Shown here: piece after piece, positions 25,113 to 34,854 of the stretch
How positions within the stretch are numbered: the first letter of the stretch is position 1
Layout of the letters: every line of letters begins with the position of its first letter
Assembly (NCBI RefSeq): GCF_018128905.1
Contig: NZ_CP063808.1
Location: 1,302,001-1,366,000 of the forward strand
DNA length: 64,000 nucleotides
Reading direction: 5' to 3'
Origin: Streptomyces sp. A2-16
GTDB lineage: Bacteria; Actinomycetota; Actinomycetes; Streptomycetales; Streptomycetaceae
Position numbers and translations under genes: made by a program
The notes under the pieces: model-generated
What the model was told of the DNA's origin: nothing
The model's database searches: none
What the model saw: the letters and a program-made list of their open reading frames with translations, nothing else

Positions 25113-26749
25113 GACGTGAACGTCGGCGCGGGTGCCGGGTCCTGGAAGAAGTCGTTGCCCTTGTCGTCGACCACGATGAACGCCGGGAAGTCCTCGACCT
25201 CGATCTTCCAGACCGCCTCCATGCCGAGCTCCTCGTACTCGACGACCTCGACCTTCTTGATGCAGTCCTGGGCGAGCCGGGCGGCCGGGCCGCCGATCGA
25301 GCCGAGGTAGAAGCCGCCGTGGGCGTCGCACGCGGCCGTGACCTGCTTGCTGCGGTTGCCCTTGGCCAGCATCACCTTGGAACCGCCCGCCGCCTGGAAC
25401 TGCTCGACGTAGGAGTCCATACGGCCGGCCGTGGTCGGACCGAAGGAGCCCGACGCATAGCCCTCGGGCGTCTTCGCCGGCCCCGCGTAGTACACGGGGT
25501 GGTCCTTCAGGTACTGCGGCATCTCCTCACCCGCGTCGAGCCGCTCCTTGATCTTGGCGTGCGCGATGTCACGCGCGACCACGAGCGGACCGGTCAGCGA
25601 GAGCCGCGTCTTCACCGGGTACTTGGTGAGCTCCGCGAGGATGTCGTCCATCGGCTGGTTGAGATCGATCCGCACGACGTCCGAGGACTCGTCCAGGTGC
25701 TCGTCCGTCGTCTCCGGCAGGAACCGCGCCGGGTCCGTCTCCAGCTGCTCCAGGAACACACCCTCCGCGGTGATCTTCGCGACGGCCTGGCGGTCGGCCG
25801 AGCAGGACACGGCGATCGCGACCGGGCAGGACGCGCCGTGCCGAGGCAGCCGTACGACACGCACGTCGTGGCAGAAGTACTTGCCGCCGAACTGCGCCCC
25901 GATCCCGATCTTCTGCGTCAGCTCGAAGACCTTCTCCTCCAGCTCCTTGTCCCGGAAGCCGTGCCCGAGCTCCGAACCCTCGGCCGGGATCTCGTCCAGG
26001 TAGTGCGCGGAGGCGTACTTGGCGGTCTTCAGCGCGTACTCGGCGGACGTGCCGCCGACGACGATCGCCAGGTGGTACGGCGGACAGGCGGCCGTACCGA
26101 GCGAACGGATCTTCTCCTCCAGGAACTTCATCATGGAGGCCTCGTTCAGGACGGCCTTCGTCTCCTGGTACAGGAACGACTTGTTGGCCGAGCCGCCGCC
26201 CTTCGCCATGAACAGGAACTTGTACGCGCCGCCGTCGGTGGCGTACAGCTCGATCTGCGCGGGGAGGTTGGAGCCGGTGTTCTTCTCGTCCCACATGGTC
26301 AGCGGGGCCATCTGCGAGTAGCGCAGGTTGAGGTTCAGGTACGCGTCGTAGATGCCCTTCGACAGCGCCGCCTCGTCACCGCCCTCGGTCAGCACGTTCT
26401 GCCCGCGCTTGCCCATCACGATGGCCGTACCGGTGTCCTGGCACATCGGCAGCACACCGGCCGCCGCGATGTTCGCGTTCTTCAGCAGGTCCAGCGCCAC
26501 GAACTTGTCGTTGCTCGACGCCTCGGGGTCGTCGATGATCCGTCGCAGCTGAGCGAGGTGCGCGGGCCGCAGGTAGTGCTGGATGTCGTGGATGGCCTCC
26601 GCGGCGAGCTTGCGCAGCGCCTCGGGCTCCACCTTGAGAAAGGTCCGCCCGTCGGCCTCGAAGGTGGAGACACCCTCGGAGGTCACCAGCCGGTAGGGGG
26701 TGGTGTCCTCTCCCATGGGGAGCAGATCGGTGTATGCGAACTCAGGCAT
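25082..26749 (-). CDS. fumB: Class I (iron-sulfur) fumarate hydratase
   Basis: 555 residues from ATG 26749 (an upstream in-frame start at 26785 adds 12 residues absent from homologues). N-terminal domain: MCQDTGTA (first cluster Cys), [46 protein letters not shown] (second Cys) and [18 protein letters not shown] (third). The C-terminal beta domain has the swivelling-barrel pattern ([29 protein letters not shown]). The enzyme uses an oxygen-sensitive 4Fe-4S cluster, in contrast to fumC. Its 3' end has been copied downstream by the tandem duplication. Confidence 0.95.
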   Translation of the reverse strand: MPEFAYTDLLPMGEDTTPYRLVTSEGVSTFEADGRTFLKVEPEALRKLAAEAIHDIQHYLRPAHLAQLRRIIDDPEASSNDKFVALDLLKNANIAAAGVLPMCQDTGTAIVMGKRGQNVLTEGGDEAALSKGIYDAYLNLNLRYSQMAPLTMWDEKNTGSNLPAQIELYATDGGAYKFLFMAKGGGSANKSFLYQETKAVLNEASMMKFLEEKIRSLGTAACPPYHLAIVVGGTSAEYALKTAKYASAHYLDEIPAEGSELGHGFRDKELEEKVFELTQKIGIGAQFGGKYFCHDVRVVRLPRHGASCPVAIAVSCSADRQAVAKITAEGVFLEQLETDPARFLPETTDEHLDESSDVVRIDLNQPMDDILAELTKYPVKTRLSLTGPLVVARDIAHAKIKERLDAGEEMPQYLKDHPVYYAGPAKTPEGYASGSFGPTTAGRMDSYVEQFQAAGGSKVMLAKGNRSKQVTAACDAHGGFYLGSIGGPAARLAQDCIKKVEVVEYEELGMEAVWKIEVEDFPAFIVVDDKGNDFFQDPAPAPTFTSIPVRGPGLA

Positions 26750-26866
26750 CTCAGCCCATTCCTCACTCGAAAGACGGCGGCCCACCGCCGTTGGCGGGCC
26801 TCACCAGCCTAGAACCTGTCCAAGGACGGAAGCTTGTGAGGTAGGGCTCAGTCGGTTCACCAAGAG

Positions 26867-26897
26867 TTGTCCACAGGCCTAGTCGCGATCTATCGCG
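26867..26897. promoter_or_regulatory. DnaA-box-like nonamer and adjacent palindrome
   Basis: TTGTCCACA (26867-26875) equals the Streptomyces DnaA-box consensus. Nine bases later CGCGAT-CT-ATCGCG (26884-26897) is a perfect 14-bp inverted repeat with a two-base centre, followed by TACGCT 3 nt before the GTG of the DUF1707 gene. The region lies between two divergent genes. Confidence 0.45.
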
Positions 26898-26915
26898 TTT
26901 CGGTACGCTGCTGCC

Positions 26916-27653
26916 GTGGACCTTCAGAAGCCCGACCTTCACCAGCAGCCGGGCCCCGCACCCGCGGCGGCCGCCCCGCGTGCCTCGGACGCCGACCTGC
27001 GTGCCTCGGACGCCGACCGCGACCGTATCGCCGACATCCTGCGCGAGGCCCTCGCCGAGGGCCGCCTCACCGCGGACGAGCACGCCGAGCGGGTCGAGGC
27101 GGTGCTGAGCGCGAAGACGGTGGGCGAGCTGGAGGTCTTCATAAGGGACCTGCCGGCGGCCCACGGGCGCCGTGCCGCCCCGGCCTGGGCCCCGGCCCCC
27201 CATCGCCCCACCGACGCGATACCCCACGACCCGGACGACAACGTGGTGGCGGTCTTCAGCGGCGCCGTCCGCAAGGGCCGCTGGCGCGCGGGCCGCCGCA
27301 TCCACGCCTACGCGATCTTCGGCAGCGTCGAGATCGACCTCAGCGAGGCGATCTTCGAGTACCGCCAGGTCGTCATCAAGGCGTTCTCGGTCTGCGGCAG
27401 CGTCGAGGTGCGGGTCCCCGAGAACATCTCGCTGCGCGGCTCGGGAGTCGGTGTCCTCGGCGACTTCCAGGTGGACACACTCGACTCGGAGGAGCCGGAC
27501 GCACCCGTGGTGTACGTCGACGGCTGGGCCGTGCTGGGCAGCGTGGACGCGAAGCCCCGGCGCGGCAAGTTCATCGCGGACATCCTCGACCGGGTGCAGC
27601 GCGCGGTGGACCGCAAGGTCGACAGGAGTTTGCGCAAACACCTGGATCGTTGA
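26916..27653 (+). CDS. DUF1707 SHOCT-like domain protein
   Basis: 245 residues from GTG 26916. After a Pro/Ala-rich start with a duplicated RASDAD segment, residues about 30-75 (ASDADRDRIADILREALAEGRLTADEHAERVEAVLSAKTVGELEVFIRDLP) are a full DUF1707 motif. The C-terminal half is a beta-helix-like repeat (VVAVFSGAVRKGRW, AIFGSVEIDLSEAIF, SVCGSVEVRVPENIS, GWAVLGSVDAKP) as in the cell wall-active antibiotics response (LiaF C-terminal) fold. Cytoplasmic or membrane-adjacent; function unknown. WhiB-like and DUF1707 genes being neighbours is common in Streptomyces. Confidence 0.88.
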   Translation: MDLQKPDLHQQPGPAPAAAAPRASDADLRASDADRDRIADILREALAEGRLTADEHAERVEAVLSAKTVGELEVFIRDLPAAHGRRAAPAWAPAPHRPTDAIPHDPDDNVVAVFSGAVRKGRWRAGRRIHAYAIFGSVEIDLSEAIFEYRQVVIKAFSVCGSVEVRVPENISLRGSGVGVLGDFQVDTLDSEEPDAPVVYVDGWAVLGSVDAKPRRGKFIADILDRVQRAVDRKVDRSLRKHLDR

Positions 27654-27827
27654 CGGTCGTGAATCCGGGCGGGCCCCGGACGCCCGGATCCGCCCTCGAC
27701 CGGCTCCCGCGAGGACACCCGAGCACCCGGAAACCAGCGGTTCGGGACTCAGTGCATAGGCGCGCGCACAGCGGGTAGGGCTTGCTGCATCGTCTCTCGC
27801 TCGCGAAGCCGTCGTCAGGAGTAGACC

Positions 27828-28202
27828 GTGCTGCAACCGCCGCATTCGTCCCTGCAGGTCGCTGCCGTTCCGGCCCAGCGGGTGCCAGTGCGGGACAGGG
27901 ACCAAGACGCTCCATGGCACACCGAGGCGGTGTGCCGGCGCGACGAGGCCGGCCTGTTCTTCGCTCCGTCCAAGGAACCCACCGCCGCCAGGCTCTCCCG
28001 CGAGGAGGCCGCGAAGCGCGTCTGTGCCCGCTGTCCGGTCATGGTCGAGTGCCGCGAACACGCCCTGCTCCAGCCCGAGCCCTACGGCGTCTGGGGCGGC
28101 CTCACCGCGGCCGAGCGCCGGGTCGTTCTGGCCCGCAGGCGCCGCCGCGACATGGAACTGCAGAAGGCGGCGCGGGCGGCACGCATAGCCCAGGCGGGCT
28201 GA
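27828..28202 (+). CDS. WhiB-family iron-sulfur transcription factor (WblI-like)
   Basis: 124 residues from GTG 27828. Four Cys of the WhiB cluster are present at residues 36, 66, 69 and 75 (AVCRRDEAGLFF, VCARCPVMVEC), followed by the turn GVWGG at 87-91 that contacts RNA polymerase sigma, and a basic C-terminus (ARRRRRDMELQKAARAARIAQAG) for DNA binding. The protein is expected to bind a 4Fe-4S cluster, and its state may report oxygen or NO. By gene order (class I fumarase - DUF1707 - this - glpX) it corresponds to S. coelicolor wblI; the assignment is from memory. A strong terminator follows. Confidence 0.93.
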   Translation: MLQPPHSSLQVAAVPAQRVPVRDRDQDAPWHTEAVCRRDEAGLFFAPSKEPTAARLSREEAAKRVCARCPVMVECREHALLQPEPYGVWGGLTAAERRVVLARRRRRDMELQKAARAARIAQAG

Positions 28203-28212
28203 GCACCCGTAC

Positions 28213-28248
28213 AAGAAGGCGCCCCCACCGCACCGGGGGCGCCTTCTT
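28213..28248. terminator. Terminator between wbl gene and glpX
   Basis: AAGAAGGCGCCCCC (28213-28226) pairs with GGGGGCGCCTTCTT (28235-28248), 14 perfect base pairs with 8-nt loop. The A-tract/T-tract ends make it work in both directions, serving the convergent genes on either side. Confidence 0.9.
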
Positions 28249-28295
28249 GACCGGGTCGAGTGGGCCTACCTAGGGGCGAGCACCCGTACCCCCAG

Positions 28296-29330
28296 CTATT
28301 TGGCGCGATCGAAGTCGATCGCGCTGTAGGCCCGCAGCTTGCTCAGCCGGTGCTCCGAGTCGATCCGCCGCACGGTGCCCGACTTCGACCGCATCACGAT
28401 CGAGTCGGTCGTCGCCGTCTCCGACCGGTACCGCACGCCCCGCAGCAGTTCGCCGTCGGTGATCCCGGTGGCCACGAAGAACACGTTCTCCCCGGACACC
28501 AGGTCGTCGGTCGTGAGCACCCGGTCCAGGTCGTGCCCGGCGTCGATCGCCCGCGCCCGCTCCTCGTCGTCCTTCGGCCACAGCTTGCCCTGGATCGTCC
28601 CGCCGAGGCACTTCACGGCACAGGCCGAGATGATCCCCTCGGGCGTGCCGCCGATGCCCAGCAGCATGTCGACGCCGGTGCCCTCGCGCAGCGCGTAGAT
28701 CGAGCCCGCCACGTCGCCGTCGGAGATCAGCTTGATCCGCGCGCCCGCCTCCCGGATCTCCTTGATGATGCCTTCGTGCCGGGGCCGGTCGAGGATGACC
28801 ACGGTCACGTCCTCGGGGGTGGACCGCTTGGCCTTGGCGACCCGCCGGATGTTCACGGAGACGGGTGCGTCGATGTCGACGAAGTCCGCCGCCTCGGGCC
28901 CCGTGACCAGCTTGTCCATGTAGAACACGGCGGACGGGTCGAACATCGAGCCCCGGTCCGCCGCGGCCAGCACCGCGATCGCGTTCGGCATGCCCTTGGC
29001 CGTCAGCGTGGTTCCGTCGATCGGGTCGACGGCGATGTCGCACTCGGGGCCGGTCCCGTCGCCCACGCGCTCCCCGTTGAAGAGCATCGGGGCCTCGTCC
29101 TTCTCGCCCTCGCCGATGACGACCACGCCGTTCATCGACACGGTGGAGACCAGGGACCGCATGGCACGCACTGCGGCGCCGTCGGCGCCGTTCTTGTCGC
29201 CCCGCCCGACCCAGCGGCCCGCGGCCATCGCGGCGGCTTCGGTCACCCGGACGAGTTCCAGGGCGAGGTTGCGGTCGGGGGCCTCGGAGGGGACTTCGAG
29301 TTCGGACGGCAGATGATGATGCTCGGTCAT
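28296..29330 (-). CDS. glpX: Fructose-1,6-bisphosphatase class II
   Basis: 344 residues, typical for GlpX. It hydrolyses fructose 1,6-bisphosphate in gluconeogenesis. Visible marks: [34 protein letters not shown] (metal-binding Glu/Asp), [17 protein letters not shown], and [41 protein letters not shown]. Start ATG 29330 has AAGGTG upstream. GlpX is the only FBPase in many actinobacteria, and glpX beside fumC and a DUF4245 gene is conserved in Mycobacterium. Confidence 0.95.
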   Translation of the reverse strand: MTEHHHLPSELEVPSEAPDRNLALELVRVTEAAAMAAGRWVGRGDKNGADGAAVRAMRSLVSTVSMNGVVVIGEGEKDEAPMLFNGERVGDGTGPECDIAVDPIDGTTLTAKGMPNAIAVLAAADRGSMFDPSAVFYMDKLVTGPEAADFVDIDAPVSVNIRRVAKAKRSTPEDVTVVILDRPRHEGIIKEIREAGARIKLISDGDVAGSIYALREGTGVDMLLGIGGTPEGIISACAVKCLGGTIQGKLWPKDDEERARAIDAGHDLDRVLTTDDLVSGENVFFVATGITDGELLRGVRYRSETATTDSIVMRSKSGTVRRIDSEHRLSKLRAYSAIDFDRAK

Positions 29331-29457
29331 CGGAGCGCACCTTTCTGATACGACGACGGCCGGATGAGGGTTCGACCGTCGACTCTATCGCCAGTCCGAC
29401 AAAATGAGCAGGGGACCCCACGGATGAGCGGACCGGGCACCTGCGACGATAGGGGGC

Positions 29458-29979
29458 GTGGCAGGTTCGAACGGCAAGCAGAAGACGGTCCGGGACATGA
29501 TTCTCTCCCTGGGCCTGATCGGGATCGCGGCGGCGGTCATCTACGTGTTCATCCCGCACGACGACTCCGCTCCGGACATCAAGACGGTCGACTATCGCGT
29601 CGAGCTGCTCACGGCCCGCCGCGCGGCCTCCTACCCGGTGGCCGCGCCCGAGGGCCTGTCGGCCGGCTGGAAGGCGACCTCGGTGCGCTTCCGGGGTGAC
29701 CAGTTCGACGCCTGGCACCTGGGCTTCCAGGCCCCTGGCGATCAGTACGTGCAGATCGAGCAGTCGACTCAGAAGCCCGCGGAGTTCATCGACGAGGCCA
29801 GCCAGGGCGGCGAGGCGACCAAGGAGACCCGGCAGATCGCCGGCCGCACCTGGACGCGGTACACGGGCGGCCGCTACGACGCCCTCGTGCACCAGGGCGA
29901 CGGGGCGACGACGGTGGTCGCGGGCACGGGATCGCTCGCCCAGCTGACCGAGATGGCGAAGTCGCTGAAGACGGCCTGA
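29458..29979 (+). CDS. DUF4245 membrane-anchored protein
   Basis: 173 residues from GTG 29458. A short cytoplasmic N-terminus (MAGSNGKQKTVRDMI), one transmembrane segment (LSLGLIGIAAAVIYVFI), and an extracellular domain with AAPEGLSAGWKATSVRF, LGFQAPGDQYVQIEQS and a Trp-Thr-Arg-Tyr strand, the DUF4245 pattern. It is divergent from glpX, as in mycobacteria. Function unknown; usually envelope-associated. GACGAT lies 7 nt before the GTG, with AGGGGGC in the gap, so either a leaderless start or a close Shine-Dalgarno. Confidence 0.87.
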   Translation: MAGSNGKQKTVRDMILSLGLIGIAAAVIYVFIPHDDSAPDIKTVDYRVELLTARRAASYPVAAPEGLSAGWKATSVRFRGDQFDAWHLGFQAPGDQYVQIEQSTQKPAEFIDEASQGGEATKETRQIAGRTWTRYTGGRYDALVHQGDGATTVVAGTGSLAQLTEMAKSLKTA

Positions 29980-30032
29980 CGGCACGGCGCCGAACTGACG
30001 GCACGGCGCTGAAGACGGCGTGACGGCATGAG

Positions 30033-30062
30033 AAAGGGCCCCCACCCGGTGGGGGCCCTTTT
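30033..30062. terminator. Terminator after DUF4245 gene
   Basis: AAAGGGCCCCCACC (30033-30046) pairs with GGTGGGGGCCCTTT (30048-30061), ending in TTTT. Effective in both directions for the convergent genes. Confidence 0.85.
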
Positions 30063-30076
30063 CCGTGTCACGCGTC

Positions 30077-30667
30077 TCAGACGGTGGTGACCACGTCGTC
30101 GTACGCCAGTCGCGGGGAGCGCGGGAACCAGGCGTCGTCGCCCGGCTTGCCGATGTTGACGACCATCAGCGGGGTGTGGTCGTCGTCCAGGAACTCCTTG
30201 CGGACGCCCTCGAAGTCCAGACCGGTCATCGGGCCGGCGGCGAGGCCCGCGGCACGGACGCCGATGATGAAGTACGCGGCCTGCAGGGCGGCGTTCAGCC
30301 CGGCGGCACCCTCACGGGCGGGGCGCTCGCTGAAGAAGACGTCCTTGGCCTGCGGGAAGTGCGGGAAGAGCTCCGGCAGCTCCTCGTGGAACTCGTTGTC
30401 CGCGGAGAGGATCGCGACCAGCGGGGCGGTGGCGGTCTTGGGCTGGTTGCCCTCGGCCATGTGCTGGACCAGGCGCTCACGGGCCTCGGCGGAGCGGACC
30501 AGGGTGATGCGCAGCGGGCTCTGGTTGAAGGCGGTCGGGCCGTACTTGACCAGGTCGTAGATCGCCTGGACCTGCTCGTCGGTCACCGGCTCGTCGGTGA
30601 AGGTGTTCGCGGTGCGGGCCTCGCGGAACAGCAGGTCCTGGGCGGCGGGGTCAAGAACGAGAGACAT
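30077..30667 (-). CDS. Nitroreductase-family NAD(P)H reductase (malonic semialdehyde reductase-like)
   Basis: 196 residues from ATG 30667 (GAAGG upstream). Family marks: RTANTFTDEPVTDEQVQAIYDLVKYGPTAFNQSPLRI, VRSAEARERLVQHMAEGN, LNAALQAAYFIIGVRAAGLAAGPMTGLDFEGVRKEF, matching the RutE/HadB branch of FMN nitroreductases. RutE reduces malonic semialdehyde from pyrimidine breakdown, but no rut genes lie here, so the true substrate is open. An upstream in-frame start at 30790 would add 41 residues without homology and run through the promoter palindrome. Confidence 0.88.
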   Translation of the reverse strand: MSLVLDPAAQDLLFREARTANTFTDEPVTDEQVQAIYDLVKYGPTAFNQSPLRITLVRSAEARERLVQHMAEGNQPKTATAPLVAILSADNEFHEELPELFPHFPQAKDVFFSERPAREGAAGLNAALQAAYFIIGVRAAGLAAGPMTGLDFEGVRKEFLDDDHTPLMVVNIGKPGDDAWFPRSPRLAYDDVVTTV

Positions 30668-30743
30668 GGTGAAACCTTCTCGGGATGTACGTCGGTCCCG
30701 TAAACGGACCGTGGACCGGTTGACCCCCCTGACGGTACGCGAC

Positions 30744-30759
30744 TGAAGTTCAACCTTCA
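30744..30759. promoter_or_regulatory. 16-bp inverted repeat upstream of the nitroreductase gene
   Basis: TGAAG-TTCAAC-CTTCA: 5-bp arms (30744-30748, 30755-30759) with a six-base centre that is itself TTCAAC. It lies 77-92 nt before the start codon, typical of MarR/HxlR/Rex-size operators. No regulator gene lies next to it, so the binder is unknown. Confidence 0.4.
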
Positions 30760-30831
30760 ACAAAAAGCGGGGCGTGGTGATCCGCTTCACAGATCACCCG
30801 GTCCTCGCGCGCGGCCCGCGGCCGTCCGCGG

Positions 30832-31065
30832 CTACTCGGAGTCGCCCTCGCCCTCGTCCGACTCCTCGGCCAGCGCCGCGTCCAGTCGCGCCCGCGCCCC
30901 GTCCAGCCAGCGCCGGCACACCTTGGCGAGCTCCTCGCCCCGCTCCCAGAGCGCGAGGGACTCCTCGAGCGTCGTACCGCCCGCCTCCAGCCGCCGTACG
31001 ACCTCGATCAGTTCGTCCCGCGCCTGCTCGTAACCGAGCGCCTCTTCCGCCACCTTGCTGGTCAT
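30832..31065 (-). CDS. xseB: Exonuclease VII small subunit
   Basis: 77 residues. Start [54 protein letters not shown] is the full XseB pattern ([29 protein letters not shown]) and a two-helix hairpin; the tail is acidic. Six XseB subunits bundle around the XseA dimer to form the single-strand DNA exonuclease. It lies 9 nt downstream of xseA in the same operon. Confidence 0.95.
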   Translation of the reverse strand: MTSKVAEEALGYEQARDELIEVVRRLEAGGTTLEESLALWERGEELAKVCRRWLDGARARLDAALAEESDEGEGDSE

Positions 31066-31074
31066 CCGCCCACC

Positions 31075-32283
31075 CTATGCATCGACTCGGACAGTGAACT
31101 CACCCTCGGCGACCCGCGCCCTGAGGGTCTCCTCCGCCGCCACCTCGTCCGGCGCCCGCACCACATGTCCGTCGGCCTTCTGGAGCACCGCGTACCCGCG
31201 CTGAAGGGTCGCGGCGGGGGAGAGGGCCACCACGCGCGCGTGCGTGTGCGTCAGCTCGGAGTCGGCGCGGTCCAGCAGATGGCCCAGGGTGCGGCGGCCA
31301 CGGTCGGTCAGGGAGGCCACGTGGTCGGCGCGCTCGTCGATCATCCGGTGCGGATCCTCTATCGACGGCCGCGCGAGCGCGTGCGCCAGCCCCCGCTCCT
31401 CGCGCTGGAGGAAGGACTCGACACAGCGCCGCGCGCGGTCCCTGAGCGCCCGCACCCGGTCGTACTCCTCCCCGACATCCGGTACGACCTTCTTGGCCGC
31501 GTCCGTCGGCGTGGAGGCCCTGAGGTCGGCGACGTAGTCGAGCAGCGGGGTGTCCGGTTCGTGGCCGATCGCCGACACCACCGGCGTGCGGCAGGACGCG
31601 ACCGCCCGCACCAACTGCTCGTCGGAGAACGGCAGCAGGTCCTCCACGCTGCCCCCGCCGCGCGCCACGACGATCACGTCCACCTCGTCCAGCGCGTCGA
31701 GCTCCTTGACCGCCTGCACGACCTGCGGCACCGCGTGCACACCTTGCACCGGCACATTGCGCACCTCGAAGCGGACCGCGGGCCAGCGGTGCCGGGCGTT
31801 CTCCAGGACGTCCCGCTCGGCGGCCGAGGCGCGCCCGCAGACCAGCCCGATCAGCTGCGGCAGGAACGGCAGCGGCTTCTTGCGCTCCGCCGCGAACAGC
31901 CCCTCCGCCGCGAGGGACTTCTTCAGCTGCTCCAGGCGTGCCAGCAGCTCACCGACCCCGACCGGCCTTATCTCGGTGGCCCGCAGCGAGAGCTGCCCAC
32001 GCGGCGCGTACCACTCCGGTTTCGCCAGTACAACGACCCGGGCGCCCTCGCTGACGACATCGGCGACGTCGTCGAAGACCTGGCGGAAGCAGGTCACGCT
32101 CACCGAGATGTCGTACGACGGGTCGCGCAGCGTGAGGAAGACCACGCCGGCGCCCGGGCGCCGCGAGAGCTGGGTGATCTGGCCCTCGACCCAGACGGCG
32201 CCGAGGCGGTCGATCCAGCCGCCGATGAGGCGCGACACCTCGCCGACGGGCAGGGGCGCTTCGGGGGTCGAGTTCACAGCCAT
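31075..32283 (-). CDS. xseA: Exonuclease VII large subunit
   Basis: 402 residues, near the family length. N-terminal OB-fold ([41 protein letters not shown]) binds ssDNA; the middle domain has [16 protein letters not shown] and [60 protein letters not shown] (the RGGGS, GHEPDT and DLRASTPT catalytic blocks). Then a coiled coil for XseB and a short C-terminal domain. TACGCT lies 6 nt before the ATG with no Shine-Dalgarno, consistent with a leaderless mRNA. Confidence 0.95.
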   Translation of the reverse strand: MAVNSTPEAPLPVGEVSRLIGGWIDRLGAVWVEGQITQLSRRPGAGVVFLTLRDPSYDISVSVTCFRQVFDDVADVVSEGARVVVLAKPEWYAPRGQLSLRATEIRPVGVGELLARLEQLKKSLAAEGLFAAERKKPLPFLPQLIGLVCGRASAAERDVLENARHRWPAVRFEVRNVPVQGVHAVPQVVQAVKELDALDEVDVIVVARGGGSVEDLLPFSDEQLVRAVASCRTPVVSAIGHEPDTPLLDYVADLRASTPTDAAKKVVPDVGEEYDRVRALRDRARRCVESFLQREERGLAHALARPSIEDPHRMIDERADHVASLTDRGRRTLGHLLDRADSELTHTHARVVALSPAATLQRGYAVLQKADGHVVRAPDEVAAEETLRARVAEGEFTVRVDA

Positions 32284-32333
32284 GCCGCGAGCGTAACGGC
32301 CGGGTACGACAACGCACCGTCACCGGTCGTGAA

Positions 32334-33707
32334 CTACCCGGTGGCTTCCCGCCGTCCCCGCTGACCCAGCAGCACCGCCAGCCCCACGGCGAACCACACC
32401 GCGCCGACGACCTGGGCCGCCCGCGACGCCTCCACGATCACCGCCACGGTGATCGCCGCCCCGACGACCGGCACCAGCACGTGCCGCCACCAGATCACCG
32501 GGCCACCGCGCCTGCGGACCGCGAACCAGCCCACCACGCTCGCGTGCAGCAGCGTGAAGGCCGTCAGGGCCCCGATGTCGACCACGGACACCAGATGGTC
32601 CATGCCGTCGTCCCGGCGCGCCGCCCACACCGCCGCGACCAGGGTGATGACGGCCGCGCACAGCAGAGCCACCCTGGGCACGCCCGCGTCCGTCCTCGCG
32701 AGCGCTCGGGGCAGCCGTCGGTCGCGGCCCATCGCGAACAGCAGCCGCCCGGCCGCCGCCTGTCCCGCGAGAGCGGCGAAGGCCGCGCCGATCGCCTTGC
32801 TGACGGCCACCAGATCGTGCAGCCAGGTGCCGACCGCCGAGTCCACGGTGTCGTAGAACGCGGACCCCTGTCTGCCCGGGTCCGCCGCGTACTGCGCCGA
32901 GGCCGTCGGATCAAGCAGGGCCACCAGATAGGTCTGCGCCACGAACAGCACGCCCGCCAGGGCCAGACAGAACAGCACCGCGCGCGCGACCTTCGCCGAA
33001 CCGCCGGTGACCTCCTCCGCGAAGGAGGCGATCGCGTCGAAGCCCAGATACGACAGGACGGCGACCGAGACCGCGCCGATCACCGCCGACAGCGCGAACG
33101 CGCCCTGGGTGCCGTCCCCGGACAGCGGCGACAGCCAGCCGCGCTCGGCGCCGTCCCGCGCGAGGACGACGACCGCCGACACCACGAAGACCAGCAGGAC
33201 CACGATCTCCATCGCCAGCACCAGGAAGCCCACCCGGGCCGCCGCCCGCACGCCCCACAGGTTCAGCAGGGTCGTGACGACCACCGCGAGCGCCGTCCAC
33301 ACCCAGCGCGAGACCTCCGGGACCAGGGAGTTCATGGCGATGCCGGAGAACAGGTACGCCACGGCGGGGATGAGGAGGTAGTCCAGCATCGCCATCCACC
33401 CTGCGACGAACCCGGCCCTGCTGCCGAGCCCCGCGCGCGCGTAGGCGAACACCGATCCCGCCCGGGGGACGACTCGCACCATTTGCGCGTAACTGAATGC
33501 GGTGAACGCCATCGCCACGGTGGCGACGACATAGACGAGGGCGACCGCTCCGTGCGACTTGGCGTCCAGCGTGCCGTAGACGCCGACCGGCGCCATGGGG
33601 GCGATGAACAGCAGTCCGTAGACGACGAGGTCCCGAAAGCCCAGGCTGCGCCGCAGGTCGCCGGGTGCCTCCTCGGTCGTACGGTCCGCCGTGCCGGTAC
33701 CGGACAT
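32334..33707 (-). CDS. APC-superfamily amino acid permease
   Basis: 457 residues from ATG 33707 (GGCGGAGG upstream; an in-frame start at 33782 is not used). About twelve transmembrane segments are visible, with LVVYGLLFIAPMAPVGVYG (TM1 unwound Gly region), YAQMVRVVPRAGSVFAYAR (the APC PxAGSxYxY signature as RAGSVFAYA), VGFLVLAMEIVVLLVFV, VAVLSYLGFDAIASFAEE, and repeated C-terminal helices. It probably imports an amino acid by proton symport; substrate unknown. Divergent from ispH. Confidence 0.88.
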   Translation of the reverse strand: MSGTGTADRTTEEAPGDLRRSLGFRDLVVYGLLFIAPMAPVGVYGTLDAKSHGAVALVYVVATVAMAFTAFSYAQMVRVVPRAGSVFAYARAGLGSRAGFVAGWMAMLDYLLIPAVAYLFSGIAMNSLVPEVSRWVWTALAVVVTTLLNLWGVRAAARVGFLVLAMEIVVLLVFVVSAVVVLARDGAERGWLSPLSGDGTQGAFALSAVIGAVSVAVLSYLGFDAIASFAEEVTGGSAKVARAVLFCLALAGVLFVAQTYLVALLDPTASAQYAADPGRQGSAFYDTVDSAVGTWLHDLVAVSKAIGAAFAALAGQAAAGRLLFAMGRDRRLPRALARTDAGVPRVALLCAAVITLVAAVWAARRDDGMDHLVSVVDIGALTAFTLLHASVVGWFAVRRRGGPVIWWRHVLVPVVGAAITVAVIVEASRAAQVVGAVWFAVGLAVLLGQRGRREATG

Positions 33708-33788
33708 CGCGCCTCCGCCTGTGCCTCGCCCGTCCCGTCCCTCACTTCTCCCGGTCAGTCTCCCCGGGAAGGTCACCGGCACGCGATC

Positions 33789-33816
33789 TTTGACCGGCCG
33801 AACGCGGCCTTACGAT
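33789..33816 (+). promoter_or_regulatory. Promoter of leaderless ispH
   Basis: TTTGAC (33789-33794) and TACGAT (33811-33816), 16 nt apart, form a good vegetative promoter. The -10 ends seven nt before ATG 33824, so transcription should begin at the start codon; the ATG at 33815 lies within the -10. Confidence 0.65.
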
Positions 33817-33823
33817 GGGACGC

Positions 33824-34825
33824 ATGACCGCTTCGTCTGGCCGCCGTGTCCTGCTCGCCGCCCCCCGTGGCTACTGCGCGGGGGTGGACCGCGCCGTGAT
33901 CGCCGTCGAGAAAGCCCTGGAGCAGTACGGCGCTCCGGTGTACGTCCGGCACGAGATCGTCCACAACAAGTACGTCGTACAGACCCTGGAGAAGAAGGGC
34001 GCCATCTTCGTCGAACGGACGGAGGAGGTCCCGCCGGGCAACATCGTCATGTTCTCGGCCCACGGCGTCGCCCCCGTCGTCCACGACGAGGCCGCGCGCG
34101 GCAAGCTCGCCACCATCGACGCGACCTGCCCGCTGGTCACCAAGGTCCACAAGGAAGCCGTCCGGTTCGCGAACGAGGACTACGACATCCTGCTGATCGG
34201 GCACGAGGGCCACGAGGAGGTCATCGGCACCTCCGGCGAGGCCCCCGACCACATCCAGCTCGTCGACGGCCCGGCCGATGTCGCCAAGGTCGAGGTCCGT
34301 GACCCGTCGAAGATCGTGTGGCTCTCCCAGACGACCCTGAGCGTGGACGAGACCATGGAGACCGTCGACGCCCTCAAGGAGAAGTTCCCGCAGCTCATCT
34401 CCCCGCCCAGCGACGACATCTGCTACGCCACGCAGAACCGCCAGCTCGCGGTCAAGCAGATGGGCGCCGAGGCCGAGCTGGTCATCGTGGTCGGCTCCCG
34501 AAACTCCTCCAACTCCAAGCGGCTCGTCGAGGTCGCCAAGCTGGCCGGCTCCCGCGAGGCATACCTCGTGGACTTCGCGAGCGAGATCGACGAGGCCTGG
34601 CTGGAGGGCGTGACCACGGTCGGCGTGACCTCGGGCGCCTCGGTGCCGGAGGTGCTCGTCGAGGAGGTCCTGGAGTGGCTGTCGCAGCGCGGCTACGGCG
34701 ACGTGGAGCTCGTGAAGGCGGCCGAGGAGTCCATCACCTTCTCGCTGCCGAAGGAACTGCGCCGGGACCTGCGCGAGGAGGCCGCGGCGCTGGTCGCGGA
34801 GCGCAAGGGGACCTCCGAGGCGTGA
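33824..34825 (+). CDS. ispH: 4-hydroxy-3-methylbut-2-enyl diphosphate reductase
   Basis: 333 residues. Last step of the MEP isoprenoid pathway, giving IPP and DMAPP, the substrates of the prenyltransferase in this window. The three cluster cysteines are Cys18 ([11 protein letters not shown]), Cys102 (ATCPLV) and Cys200 ([11 protein letters not shown]); [20 protein letters not shown] and [10 protein letters not shown] are the other conserved blocks. A promoter-like -10 sits seven nt before ATG 33824; see that entry. ispH with ychF downstream is also the mycobacterial order. Confidence 0.96.
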   Translation: MTASSGRRVLLAAPRGYCAGVDRAVIAVEKALEQYGAPVYVRHEIVHNKYVVQTLEKKGAIFVERTEEVPPGNIVMFSAHGVAPVVHDEAARGKLATIDATCPLVTKVHKEAVRFANEDYDILLIGHEGHEEVIGTSGEAPDHIQLVDGPADVAKVEVRDPSKIVWLSQTTLSVDETMETVDALKEKFPQLISPPSDDICYATQNRQLAVKQMGAEAELVIVVGSRNSSNSKRLVEVAKLAGSREAYLVDFASEIDEAWLEGVTTVGVTSGASVPEVLVEEVLEWLSQRGYGDVELVKAAEESITFSLPKELRRDLREEAAALVAERKGTSEA

Positions 34826-34854
34826 CTGTCCGTCGTCCGTCGTAACGTAGGGCC

